A DNA stretch of 64,000 nucleotides from Pseudomonas rustica (GTDB taxonomy: Bacteria > Pseudomonadota > Gammaproteobacteria > Pseudomonadales > Pseudomonadaceae): assembly GCF_018336155.1 (NCBI RefSeq), contig NZ_JAGYHF010000005.1, forward strand, positions 1 to 64,000. The letters are read 5' to 3'. Position numbers and translations under genes: made by a program. The notes under the pieces are model-generated. The model worked only from the letters and a program-made list of their open reading frames with translations. It did not search any database and was not told the origin of the DNA. How positions within the stretch are numbered: position 1 is the first letter of the stretch; every line of letters begins with the position of its first letter. This document shows positions 9,409-17,703 of this stretch, in pieces.

Positions 9409-10173
9409 TCAATATTTGCGGGATTCGGCGGCCTTGAGTTCGGCCTTCAGCGGCACTTTCAGATAAGGATTCGCGCATCCAATCTTCAATGTCCGTGGCG
9501 GCGCCCAGCGCGAGTTATTGCCCACCCGATCAATCACGCAGTACGTCACGTCCAGCCGCAAATCCTCGCCCGCTTCGACAATCACCGCCGGCGGCACCCA
9601 CACCTGAATCGCCCGCCCGACATCGGCCGCCGTGACTGCCGGCAGATCCATGCGCACATCGCCCCAGCGCAAGGTGATTTCGTCGTCCTCGGCCATGTTC
9701 ACGTAAGGCTCGATGGTCAGCGGCACACCGCGTTTGATCTGGTTCGGATTCACGCCCTGACGGCGAATAGTGTCGGGCAGAGTGACGGGTGCCAATTGCT
9801 GGTTTTCGTCCCCAGACAGCGCTGGGGGCTGGCCGCCCGGGCAATCGAGTTTGACCTGCACCCGCGTCGCCGCTGACAGCGCCGGGCCTTGGCCAACCTG
9901 CATGAGCCGGTAATGAATGCTCGCCGTACCGTCGACGATAAAACTCTCCGGCACACGCAGACTGACGGCCTCGCCCACCTCGTCGCGGGTGAGTACATGG
10001 GAGGCGACGTAGCAGCGATTCCAGAACAGTTCGATCAGATCGCCGGCGTCCATGCCGGGGTAGGGCGCCACCTCGATCAGCAGGTGTGCAGCCGCAGACA
10101 GGTTGATGCCGGTTTTTTGCGCGGACGCGAGGATCGGCGCCGCCAGTTCGGGGGTGTTCGAAGTGCGAGTCAT
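9409..10173 (-). CDS. Hypothetical protein with two internal Ig-like repeats
   Basis: A 254-residue protein I do not recognise by name. It contains two tandem repeats of about 110 residues. Each has a motif of the type APYPGMDAGDLIELFWN / EPYVNMAEDDEITLRWGD, then LTRDEVGEAVSLRVPESFI / VTAADVGRAIQVWVPPAVI and a YRLMQVG / YCVIDRVG strand. The pattern suggests an all-beta, Ig-like fold. No signal peptide or membrane segment is seen. ATG at 10173 has AAGGAG upstream; 25 further in-frame codons lack support. It stands alone between the sulfur operons, so its role is unknown. Confidence 0.75.
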   Translation of the reverse strand: MTRTSNTPELAAPILASAQKTGINLSAAAHLLIEVAPYPGMDAGDLIELFWNRCYVASHVLTRDEVGEAVSLRVPESFIVDGTASIHYRLMQVGQGPALSAATRVQVKLDCPGGQPPALSGDENQQLAPVTLPDTIRRQGVNPNQIKRGVPLTIEPYVNMAEDDEITLRWGDVRMDLPAVTAADVGRAIQVWVPPAVIVEAGEDLRLDVTYCVIDRVGNNSRWAPPRTLKIGCANPYLKVPLKAELKAAESRKY

Positions 10174-10637
10174 CGGTTTCTCTCCTTGAAGCCTTGCAGC
10201 GAAGTCCGTTTCTGAAAAACAAAAGGCGTGAATTGCCAGGCAATACAACAGCGAACTTCTGTTGCGTCAGAATGCTGGTTGATTGAACTAATAAACGTCG
10301 GTTGGCGACTAGATAAGAGCGTGCGGGAAGTGGAGTCAATAGAGGCGTTAAGCTAATCCGTGAATTACGAATTAATCAGAACCTTCCTACGCTTGCGAGG
10401 CATTCTGCCTAGGAGGATTGGCGAATGAGACCACGATTATTCGGGCGTTTTGCCGGTTTCGAGGGCGAGACTGTTTGAACCCAATCATGGTTTGATCAGG
10501 GTTTTCTATTGATATGTGTCTGTTGCAGAACATATAAGTGCACTGCATTCAGGGGGTTTGTTATTGCAGGAAGTTTATTCGACGGGATAAGCCTAACTTC
10601 CATCCGTGGAAGTTATCGTTTAACGCATTGAACAGAC
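10174..10637. other. Intergenic region, AT-richer, with one possible micro-ORF
   Basis: About 460 bases between the leftward unknown gene and the end of tcyN. Apart from the 17-codon candidate at 10425-10478, I see no gene, clear terminator or repeat. It presumably carries the promoter of the gene at 9409-10173. Confidence 0.5.
10425..10478 (+). CDS. Possible 17-residue micro-ORF with strong ribosome binding site
   Basis: ATG at 10425 is preceded by AGGAGG at 10411-10416, eight bases upstream, the strongest ribosome binding site in this gap. The frame reads MRPRLFGRFAGFEGETV and then TGA. It is basic at the start and resembles nothing I know. It could be a chance match, a leader peptide without a target gene (the downstream gene is on the other strand), or a real small protein. 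Confidence 0.22.
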   Translation: MRPRLFGRFAGFEGETV

Positions 10638-11387
10638 TCAGGCGTGATTCAGAAACTTGCTGAGAAACTGTTTGGTGCGCTCTTCTTTCGGGTTGGCAAA
10701 CAACGCTTTGGCTTCGCCTTGTTCGACGATCACGCCTTTGTCGAAAAACACCACTCGGTTGGCCACGTCGCGGGCAAAACCCATTTCGTGAGTCACGATA
10801 ACCATGGTGCGTTTCTCTTCGGCGAGACCACGAATGGTCGCCAGCACTTCACCCACCAGTTCCGGATCGAGGGCTGAAGTCGGCTCGTCGAACAGGATCA
10901 CTTCCGGCTCCATCGCCAGCGCCCGGGCAATCGCCACACGCTGTTGCTGACCACCAGACAGACGACGCGGATAAGCGTCCTCTTTGCCCGCCAGACCGAC
11001 CTTGGCCATCAGCTTTTTGCCCAGGGCAATGGCGGCGTCGCGTGGCATCTTCTTGACCACAACCGGGCCTTCGATGACATTTTCCAGCGCGGTGCGGTGC
11101 GGGAACAGATTGAAGTTCTGAAAGACGAAACCCACGTGCTGGCGCAAATTGCGCACCAGACCCTGCTGCTGGTTCAACGGGCGGCTGGTATCGATTTCGA
11201 TATCGCCGACCTTGATCCGGCCGCTGGTGGGCTGTTCAAGGAAATTCAGGCAGCGCAGGAACGTCGTTTTCCCCGAACCGCTGGGGCCGATGATCGCGAC
11301 GACTTCGCCTTCCTTGACCTCGAGGTCGATGCCGTTGAGCACGACCTGACCCTTGAATTGCTTGGTCAGTTTTTCCACGACAATCAT
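10638..11387 (-). CDS. tcyN: Cystine ABC transporter ATPase TcyN
   Basis: ATPase of 249 residues of the polar amino-acid uptake family. Walker A is [12 protein letters not shown], the signature [15 protein letters not shown], and Walker [16 protein letters not shown] at 11387 has AGGAG eight bases upstream and lies two bases past the tcyL stop. The longer open frame to 11702 is a shadow inside tcyL. With TcyJ and TcyL it forms the importer for L-cystine and related sulfur amino acids (YecC/FliY/YecS type). The assignment to cystine rests on the neighbouring D-cysteine desulfhydrase gene, as in the E. coli fliY-dcyD-yecSC cluster. Confidence 0.92.
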   Translation of the reverse strand: MIVVEKLTKQFKGQVVLNGIDLEVKEGEVVAIIGPSGSGKTTFLRCLNFLEQPTSGRIKVGDIEIDTSRPLNQQQGLVRNLRQHVGFVFQNFNLFPHRTALENVIEGPVVVKKMPRDAAIALGKKLMAKVGLAGKEDAYPRRLSGGQQQRVAIARALAMEPEVILFDEPTSALDPELVGEVLATIRGLAEEKRTMVIVTHEMGFARDVANRVVFFDKGVIVEQGEAKALFANPKEERTKQFLSKFLNHA

Positions 11388-11389
11388 CG

Positions 11390-12106
11390 TCAGGACTCCT
11401 GGTCGTGCCGATTGACCCGCTCTTCCAACTTGTTCTGGAAGTGCGAAAGCACCGTGGCCAGAATCCAGTAGATCAGCGCGGCGGCAAGATACATGGTGAA
11501 GACTTCGAAAGTCCGGGCGGTAATCAGTTGCGCCTGACGGAACAGCTCCGGCACCTGAATGGTGGCGGCCAGTGCCGTGTCCTTGACCAGCGAGATGAAG
11601 CTGTTGCCCAGCGGCGGCAACGCCGTGCGCATTGCTTGCGGCAGGATGGCCCGACGCAAGGTTTGCGCGCGGGTCATGCCGATGCTCGCGGCAGCTTCCC
11701 ACTGGCCACGTTCGATCGAACCGATCGCGGCGCGCAGAATTTCACAGGCGTACGCGGCCATGTTCAGCGAGAAGCCGATCAGCGCTGCGGGTAACGGATC
11801 CAGTTCGATTCCCAGTTGCGGGAAGCCGTAATAGATCACGAACAACTGCACCAGCAGCGGCGTCCCGCGAAAGAACGACACATACACGCGCGCCAGCCAG
11901 CTCACTGATTTGAAGCGCGACAGGCGCATCAACGCCAGGCCGAAGCCCAGCAGCAAGCCGAAGAACATCCCGCCGAGGCTGAGGACGACCGTGTAGTACG
12001 CGCCCTTGAGCAGAAAGGGCGCGGAGTCCAGCAACAGCGCCGATGTCTCGGCGAGTTGCTGGCTCAACTGCGGGAAGTGCGCTTCGAATTGAAATCCAAC
12101 TTCCAT
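11390..12106 (-). CDS. tcyL: Cystine ABC transporter permease TcyL
   Basis: Inner-membrane permease of 238 residues of the HisM/GlnP class. It has hydrophobic segments beginning [19 protein letters not shown] and the conserved [18 protein letters not shown] stretch. The cytoplasmic EAA loop reads [20 protein letters not shown]. Its ATG overlaps the tcyJ stop by one base (TAATG), and tcyN follows two bases after its stop, so the three genes are one operon. The N-terminus is slightly longer than in E. coli YecS. Confidence 0.92.
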   Translation of the reverse strand: MEVGFQFEAHFPQLSQQLAETSALLLDSAPFLLKGAYYTVVLSLGGMFFGLLLGFGLALMRLSRFKSVSWLARVYVSFFRGTPLLVQLFVIYYGFPQLGIELDPLPAALIGFSLNMAAYACEILRAAIGSIERGQWEAAASIGMTRAQTLRRAILPQAMRTALPPLGNSFISLVKDTALAATIQVPELFRQAQLITARTFEVFTMYLAAALIYWILATVLSHFQNKLEERVNRHDQES

Positions 12107-12906
12107 TATTTAGTGACGTCTGCGTTGAAGTACTTCTCGGACAGCTTCTTCAACGTGCCGTCAGCACGCAGTTCGTCGATGGCCTTGTTCACGGCAGCCA
12201 GCAGTTCCGGCTCACCTTTGCGCAGGGCAACACCGGCTTCCTGACGGGAGAAGGCTTCACCGGCGGCGACGGTTTTCGGGGCTTTCTTGGCGTATTCCAG
12301 CGCGGCCAGACGGTCGATCAGAATGGCGTCGGTGCGACCGTTGTTGAGGTCGGCGAACTTGGTCGGATCATCATCGTAAGTGCGCACGTCAGCGCCCGGC
12401 ACGTTGGCGCGAACCCATTGTTCGTAGTTGGTGCCCAGGCCCACACCGACTTTCTTGCCGGACAGGTCAGCGGCGGTCTTGATGTTCAGTGCGGACTCTT
12501 TGCTCTTCAGCACCAGCGCCTGAATACCGGAAACGGTGTACGGCTCGGAGAAGTCATACTTCTTTTTGCGCTCGTCGGAGATGGTCACTTGGTTGACCAC
12601 AACGTCGAGACGCTTGGATTCCAGCGCCGCAAGGATGCCGTCCCATTTGGTCGGCTGGATCTTCGCTTTGACGCCGAGTTTTTGCGCGATCGCTTCCGAG
12701 AGCTCGACTTCGAAACCGGACAGTTTGCCGTCGGCATCGACGAAGCTGAACGGAGGGTACGTGCCTTCCAGGCCGACGTTGATAACGCCTTTGTCCTTGA
12801 TCTGTTGCAGCTGCTCACCGGCCACTGCCTGGCTGATCAGACCGGCGCTCAGCGCCAGACCCAGTGAACCCACCAGCAGATTGCGACGTAGTGCGGAAAA
12901 ATTCAT
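12106..12906 (-). CDS. tcyJ: Cystine-binding periplasmic protein TcyJ (FliY)
   Basis: Periplasmic solute-binding protein of 266 residues, first gene of tcyJ-tcyL-tcyN. A signal peptide is visible (MNFSALRRNLLVGSLGLALS, then cleavage after AVAGEQ). The mature part has the SBP-bac-3 pattern GVINVGLEGTYPPFSFVDADGKLSGFEVEL and a conserved Arg/Asp ligand pocket region. The family binds L-cystine, diaminopimelate or related amino acids. The promoter should lie just upstream in the AT-rich 12907-13095 stretch. A palindromic repeat and dcyD come next. Confidence 0.92.
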   Translation of the reverse strand: MNFSALRRNLLVGSLGLALSAGLISQAVAGEQLQQIKDKGVINVGLEGTYPPFSFVDADGKLSGFEVELSEAIAQKLGVKAKIQPTKWDGILAALESKRLDVVVNQVTISDERKKKYDFSEPYTVSGIQALVLKSKESALNIKTAADLSGKKVGVGLGTNYEQWVRANVPGADVRTYDDDPTKFADLNNGRTDAILIDRLAALEYAKKAPKTVAAGEAFSRQEAGVALRKGEPELLAAVNKAIDELRADGTLKKLSEKYFNADVTK

Positions 12907-13099
12907 GACGAGCCCCTGTGTTTTCTTATGGAAGACGCTAAAGGAAAGTTGGCGAATTCGTGATTCGTGCGCCTGCGTTATCGTGCCCTAAAGCAGCTTA
13001 TGCGTCTTGCGCGAAATTCGCCTGCGGCGAGACTATAAGATGTCTGCGTTAGACTTGAAAATACTTAATATCTAATTTGTTAGATCTTATTTGAATATT
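12907..13099 (-). promoter_or_regulatory. Probable promoter region of tcyJLN
   Basis: AT-rich stretch directly upstream of tcyJ, with runs such as AATACTTAATATCTAATTTG around 13055-13080. It is the only place for a tcyJ promoter, because the repeat at 13100-13212 separates it from dcyD. A CysB-dependent promoter is expected from function; no site was identified with confidence. Confidence 0.4.
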
Positions 13100-13212
13100 G
13101 ATCGTTCCCACGCTCTGCGTGGGAACGGCTCTAGGGACGCTCCGCGTTCCGGCTTTAAAAGGGACGCGGAGCGTCCCAGGTTGCATTCCCACGCAGAGCG
13201 TGGGGAACGATC
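13100..13212. repeat. Inverted repeat of the GATCGTTCCCACGC family
   Basis: Arms GATCGTTCCCACGCTCTGCG and the near-complement CGCAGAGCGTGGGGAACGAT enclose an inner inverted pair GGGACGCTCCGCGT / ACGCGGAGCGTCCC. It ends four bases before the dcyD stop, so it may serve as that gene's transcript end. Same family at 27820-27930 and 31695-31797. Confidence 0.9.
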
Positions 13213-13215
13213 TCG

Positions 13216-14208
13216 TTACAGAAAATCCCTATAGGCAAACAACGCCGGCGCGCCGCCGGTGTGCAGGAAAATGATCGGGCCTTCATCAAAGCGCTGACGA
13301 CCAATACCATCCAGCAACCCCGCCATCGCCTTGCCGGTATAAACCGGATCCAGCAACACCGCCTCCTGACTCGCCAGCAACTTCACCGCCGCCAACGTCC
13401 CGGCATTCGGCTCGCCATAGCGCGGGCCGAAGTATTCGTCCCACAATTCGACTTTGAAACTCTCCGGCAATTTGACGCCGAGCAGCTCCGCCGTACGCTC
13501 GGCCAGCCCCTGAACCTTCGGCCGCTGATCTTCTTCACTGCGCGAAACCGTCACGCCGATCACCGGCAATTGCGGCAACACTTCGCTCAACGCCAAGGCC
13601 AGACCACTGTGCGTGCCGGCGCTGCCCGAGGCCAACACCACGGCGGCGAAATTCAGGCCGGTGTCTTTGATTTGCTCGGTCAGCTCCAGACCGGCGCGCA
13701 CATAACCCAGCGCACCGAGTGCGTTCGAACCGCCAATCGGCACCAGATACGGCTTCTTGCCGTTACTGCGTAAACGCAAGGCGAGGGCGGCAAGTTGTTC
13801 ATCCGCGTTGTCGAGGTTGTCGACCAGTTCGACCTTGGTGTCGAACAGATCCAGCAGCAGTCGGTTGCCGTTGCCGGTGTAGTTGCTGTCGTCGGTGCCC
13901 AGCGGATTTTCCAGCAATGCCACACAACCGAGACCGAGTTTGGCGGCCAGCGCGGCGGTCTGGCGGACGTGGTTCGATTGCAGCGCGCCGGCAGTGATCA
14001 GCGTGTCGGCGCCTTGCGCCAAGGCATCAGCGGCGAGGTATTCGAGTTTGCGCAGTTTGTTGCCGCCCATGGCCAGCGGCGTCAGGTCATCGCGCTTGAT
14101 GTACACCTCGCGACCGAGCCATGCGGACAGGCGTTCGAGTTTTTCCAGCGGCGTTGGATGGCCGAGCAGGTCGAGGCGGTTAAAGCGTTCCAGCTGATTC
14201 TTGATCAT
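13216..14208 (-). CDS. dcyD: D-cysteine desulfhydrase
   Basis: PLP enzyme of 330 residues that degrades D-cysteine to pyruvate, sulfide and ammonia. It is related to ACC deaminase and belongs to the tryptophan-synthase-beta fold. The PLP lysine lies in [11 protein letters not shown] (Lys51), followed by the substrate-binding [12 protein letters not shown] region and the phosphate-binding glycine loop [14 protein letters not shown] at 14208 begins [11 protein letters not shown], matching family length; the frame upstream is unlike any relative. Placement beside tcyJLN mirrors the E. coli fliY-dcyD-yecSC cluster and supports D-cysteine over ACC as substrate. The catalytic difference from ACC deaminase was not checked residue by residue. 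Confidence 0.9.
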   Translation of the reverse strand: MIKNQLERFNRLDLLGHPTPLEKLERLSAWLGREVYIKRDDLTPLAMGGNKLRKLEYLAADALAQGADTLITAGALQSNHVRQTAALAAKLGLGCVALLENPLGTDDSNYTGNGNRLLLDLFDTKVELVDNLDNADEQLAALALRLRSNGKKPYLVPIGGSNALGALGYVRAGLELTEQIKDTGLNFAAVVLASGSAGTHSGLALALSEVLPQLPVIGVTVSRSEEDQRPKVQGLAERTAELLGVKLPESFKVELWDEYFGPRYGEPNAGTLAAVKLLASQEAVLLDPVYTGKAMAGLLDGIGRQRFDEGPIIFLHTGGAPALFAYRDFL

Positions 14209-14398
14209 GAGTCCGTACTGGCGGAGAAAGATGAAAGGACTATAGGCACGGGTTTTTGCAGGGGCAACCGCGAATCGCTTATAGCCAAATGAACTGAGCC
14301 CAGCACTATCGGTTCTTAATTCGCCCTCGCGAGCATGCCGTAAAGTAGTCGCCGTTGACGCGGCCAGACAGTCCGGCCGCCCGTGAGGAGTCTTTACC

Positions 14399-15325
14399 GT
14401 GAGCGAGCGTTCCAGCCATTGGCAATTGCAGACCATCGTCAGTCAACTGCGCAGCGCGCGGGATCAGTGGCGGGCACAGAACGGCCGGGCGTCCGGCGAG
14501 CAGGGTGGTCGCGAGTTGCCGTCGCGGGCGGCGATGGCGGAGATTCTCGAAGCGCTGTGCGGCGCGTTGTTCCCGATGCGTCTGGGGCCGGTGGATCTGC
14601 GCGAAGAGAGTGAGGATTTCTACGTCGGTCATACCCTTGATGTCGCGCTGAATGCCTTGCTGGCGCAAACGCGCCTGGAGCTGCGTTATGTCGCCCGCCA
14701 CAGCGCGCAGGCCGATACCGAAGTCGAGGCCCGTGCGATTGAGATTATTCAGGACTTTGCCCTGGCCTTGCCGGGCTTGCGCACGCTGCTCGATACCGAT
14801 GTGCTCGCGGCCTACCACGGTGATCCGGCGGCGCGCAGCGTTGATGAGGTGTTGCTGTGCTATCCGGGGATTCTGGCGGTGATTCACCATCGTCTGGCGC
14901 ACCATTTGTATCGCGCGGGGCTGCCGTTGCTGGCGCGGATCAGCGCGGAAATCGCCCATTCAGCGACCGGGATTGATATCCATCCGGGCGCGCAGATTGG
15001 CCGTAGCTTCTTTATCGATCATGGCACGGGCGTGGTGATCGGCGAGACCGCGATCATTGGCGAGCGTGTGCGGATTTATCAGGCGGTAACGTTGGGGGCG
15101 AAGCGCTTTCCGGCGGATGAGGATGGGCAGTTGCAGAAGGGCCATCCGCGTCATCCGATTGTTGAAGATGATGTGGTGATTTACGCCGGGGCGACGATTC
15201 TCGGACGCATCACCATCGGTAAGGGGTCGACCATTGGCGGCAATGTGTGGCTGACGCGCAGTGTGCCGGCGGGGTGCAATCTGACCCAGGCCAACTTGCA
15301 GCACGATGACGGCACGCAGAAGTAG
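14399..15325 (+). CDS. epsC: Serine O-acetyltransferase, EpsC type
   Basis: Acetyltransferase of 308 residues that makes O-acetylserine, the carbon acceptor for cysteine synthesis. The N-terminal helical domain covers about residues 1-190. The C-terminal left-handed beta-helix shows hexapeptide repeats with the CysE signature [20 protein letters not shown] and [19 protein letters not shown]. The long N-terminus is typical of the EpsC-type subfamily of pseudomonads. GTG start at 14399 has GAGGAG eight bases upstream. It is divergent from dcyD across about 190 bases, so synthesis and breakdown of cysteine share this intergenic region. Confidence 0.9.
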   Translation: MSERSSHWQLQTIVSQLRSARDQWRAQNGRASGEQGGRELPSRAAMAEILEALCGALFPMRLGPVDLREESEDFYVGHTLDVALNALLAQTRLELRYVARHSAQADTEVEARAIEIIQDFALALPGLRTLLDTDVLAAYHGDPAARSVDEVLLCYPGILAVIHHRLAHHLYRAGLPLLARISAEIAHSATGIDIHPGAQIGRSFFIDHGTGVVIGETAIIGERVRIYQAVTLGAKRFPADEDGQLQKGHPRHPIVEDDVVIYAGATILGRITIGKGSTIGGNVWLTRSVPAGCNLTQANLQHDDGTQK

Positions 15326-15343
15326 GCCAAGCAGCAAATCCCA

Positions 15344-15422
15344 TGTAGGAGCTGCCGCAGGCTGCGATCTTTTGATCTACAAAAATCACATCAAAAGATC
15401 GCAGCCTTCGGCAGCTCCTACA
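15344..15422. repeat. REPIN-like inverted repeat (GTAGGAGCTGCCG family)
   Basis: TGTAGGAGCTGCCGCAGGCT and its inverted copy AGCCTTCGGCAGCTCCTACA, each extended by GCGATCTTTTGAT, around a short centre. It follows the epsC stop and is the commonest repeat type in this window. Confidence 0.92.
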
Positions 15423-15545
15423 GGTTTGTGCATGAGTCCTGTTGTCGTTGAACGAATCCCCTCAAACCCGCGTCATACCCATCCTTGAGCTAGCGTAGGA
15501 AAACTACCGCCTAGCCGTACGATTAGTCCTTACCCCCCCATCCAT

Positions 15546-15575
15546 GTTTAACTTGAACGTTCATTCAAGTTAAAC
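15546..15575. promoter_or_regulatory. Perfect 12-bp inverted repeat, probable BetI operator
   Basis: GTTTAACTTGAA and its exact complement TTCAAGTTAAAC flank a six-base centre. The core contains TTGAACGTTCA, which resembles the TetR-family repressor BetI site known from choline genes. It lies about 90 bases before betT, in good position to repress it in the absence of choline. The betI gene is not in the window. Confidence 0.7.
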
Positions 15576-15666
15576 CGGTGGTTCGCTGCCCGCTCACAAC
15601 AGGAGGCTTGCCTTTGCTGAGTCCGATCATTTCAGCCACGTCTAAACCCCTCGAGGTGCACGTTTC

Positions 15667-17667
15667 ATGAGTGCATCGTCTACCCCCGCCAGCGGTCTGG
15701 TGCGCATGAATCCGCCGGTGTTCTACTTCGCCGCGACGGTCATTCTGCTGTTTGGTCTCGTGGTCATTGCCATGCCGGAGCAGGCAGGCGCCTGGTTACT
15801 GGAAGCGCAAAACTGGGCGGCCAATACGGTCGGCTGGTACTACATGCTCGCGATGACCCTGTATCTGGTCTTCGTGGTGGTCACCGCCTTATCCGGCTAC
15901 GGCAAGATAAAACTCGGTGCCGACCACGACGAGCCCGAATTCAGTTACCTGTCCTGGGCCGGCATGCTGTTCGCCGCCGGGATCAGCATCACGCTGTTCT
16001 TCTTTTGCGTGTCCGAACCGCTGACCCACATGCTCCAGCCGCCGCAAGGCGAGGCGGGCACCGCGGATGCGGCGCGTCAGGCGATGCAGATTCTGTTTCT
16101 GCACTGGGGCCTGCATGGCTGGGGCGTGTTCGCCTTCGTCGGCATGGCGTTGGCCTATTTCGCTTACCGCCACAACCTGCCGCTGGCGCTGCGCTCGGCG
16201 CTGTATCCGCTGATCGGCAAACGCATCAACGGCCCGATCGGTTACGCGGTCGATGGCTTCGGCATCATCGCCACGGTGTTCGGCCTCGGTGCCGACATGG
16301 GCTTCGGCGTGCTGCACCTCAACTCCGGTCTCGACTACCTGTTCGGCATCGCGCACACCCAGTGGATTCAGGTCGGCCTGATCACGCTGATGATGGGCGC
16401 GGCGATCATTGTTGCGGTCTCCGGCGTCGATAAAGGCGTGCGGGTGATGTCCGATATCAACATGCTGCTGGCCTGTGCGCTGCTGCTGTTTGTGTTGTTC
16501 GCCGGGCCTACCCAGCATCTGCTCAACACTTTGATCCAGAACATCGGCGACTACCTCGGCGCCTTGCCGATGAAGAGTTTCGACCTCTACGCCTACGACA
16601 AAACGAGCGACTGGCTCGGCGGCTGGACGGTGTTCTACTGGGCCTGGTGGATCGCATGGTCGCCGTTCGTGGGTCTGTTCATCGCACGGATTTCCCGTGG
16701 CCGCACCATCCGCGAATTCGTCTTCGGTGTGCTGTTGATTCCGCTCGGTTTCACCCTCGCGTGGATGTCGATCTTCGGCAACAGCGCCATCGATCAGGTG
16801 CTCAACCACGGCATGAGTGCGCTGGGCATGTCGGCTCTAGACAACCCGTCGATGAGTATTTACCTGCTGCTGGAAACCTATCCATGGAGCAAAACCGTCA
16901 TCGCCGTGACGGTGTTTATCAGCTTCGTGTTCTTCGTCACCTCTGCCGATTCCGGCACCGTGGTGCTCTCGACTTTGTCGGCCAAGGGCGGTAGCCCGGA
17001 CGAAGACGGGCCGAAATGGCTGCGAGTGTTCTGGGGCGCGATGACTGCACTGATCACCAGTGCGCTGCTGTTCTCCGGCAGCATCGATGCGCTGAAGTCA
17101 GCGGTGGTGCTGACCTCGTTGCCGTTCTCGCTGATTCTGTTGTTGATGATGTGGGGCCTGCACAAGGCGTTCTATCTCGAGTCGCAGAAGCAGATCGCGC
17201 AGTTGCATTCGCTGGCACCGGTCTCCGGTTCGCGGCGTGGCACGGGCGGCTGGCGACAGCGTCTGAGTCAGGCCGTGCACTTCCCATCACGCGACGAGGT
17301 GTACCGCTTCATGGACACCACGGTGCGCCCGGCGATTGAAGAAGTGACGGCGGTGTTCGTCGAGAAAGGCCTGAACGTGGTCACCCAGCCGGATCCGGCA
17401 AATGACAGCGTCAGCCTCGAAATCGGCCATGGCGATGCGCATCCATTCATCTATCAGGTGCAGATGCGCGGCTACTTCACGCCGTCCTTTGCGCGTGGCG
17501 GGATGGGCTCGAAGCAGCTCAACAATCGCCGCTACTACCGCGCCGAAGTGCATTTGAGCGAGGGCAGTCAGGACTACGATCTGGTCGGCTACACCAAAGA
17601 ACAGATCATCAACGACATCCTCGATCAGTACGAACGGCATATGCAGTTTTTGCATTTGGTCAGGTAG
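15667..17667 (+). CDS. betT: BCCT-family choline transporter BetT
   Basis: Secondary transporter of 666 residues with about twelve membrane segments, importing choline with protons or sodium for glycine betaine synthesis or catabolism. The BCCT signature is clear: WTVFYWAWWIAWSPFVGLFI followed by ARISRGRTIREF near residues 320-350. The long hydrophilic C-terminal tail (about residues 520-666) is typical of BetT, where it takes part in osmotic sensing. ATG at 15667 has GAGGTG upstream. The palindrome at 15546-15575 suggests BetI control. No betIBA genes are adjacent, so it is a stand-alone uptake gene. Confidence 0.93.
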   Translation: MSASSTPASGLVRMNPPVFYFAATVILLFGLVVIAMPEQAGAWLLEAQNWAANTVGWYYMLAMTLYLVFVVVTALSGYGKIKLGADHDEPEFSYLSWAGMLFAAGISITLFFFCVSEPLTHMLQPPQGEAGTADAARQAMQILFLHWGLHGWGVFAFVGMALAYFAYRHNLPLALRSALYPLIGKRINGPIGYAVDGFGIIATVFGLGADMGFGVLHLNSGLDYLFGIAHTQWIQVGLITLMMGAAIIVAVSGVDKGVRVMSDINMLLACALLLFVLFAGPTQHLLNTLIQNIGDYLGALPMKSFDLYAYDKTSDWLGGWTVFYWAWWIAWSPFVGLFIARISRGRTIREFVFGVLLIPLGFTLAWMSIFGNSAIDQVLNHGMSALGMSALDNPSMSIYLLLETYPWSKTVIAVTVFISFVFFVTSADSGTVVLSTLSAKGGSPDEDGPKWLRVFWGAMTALITSALLFSGSIDALKSAVVLTSLPFSLILLLMMWGLHKAFYLESQKQIAQLHSLAPVSGSRRGTGGWRQRLSQAVHFPSRDEVYRFMDTTVRPAIEEVTAVFVEKGLNVVTQPDPANDSVSLEIGHGDAHPFIYQVQMRGYFTPSFARGGMGSKQLNNRRYYRAEVHLSEGSQDYDLVGYTKEQIINDILDQYERHMQFLHLVR

Positions 17668-17703
17668 GAGTTGTGTCGATGCCCCCTTGCGAGGGTGAGG
17701 GGG

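Noticed and set aside
13216..14208. ACC deaminase instead of D-cysteine desulfhydrase
   Set aside because: The two are related, but linkage to tcyJLN and the cysteine genes favours D-cysteine. Sequence alone does not settle it fully.
15889..16809. Leftward open frame of 306 codons inside betT
   Set aside because: Antisense to the transporter, with composition typical of shadow frames.
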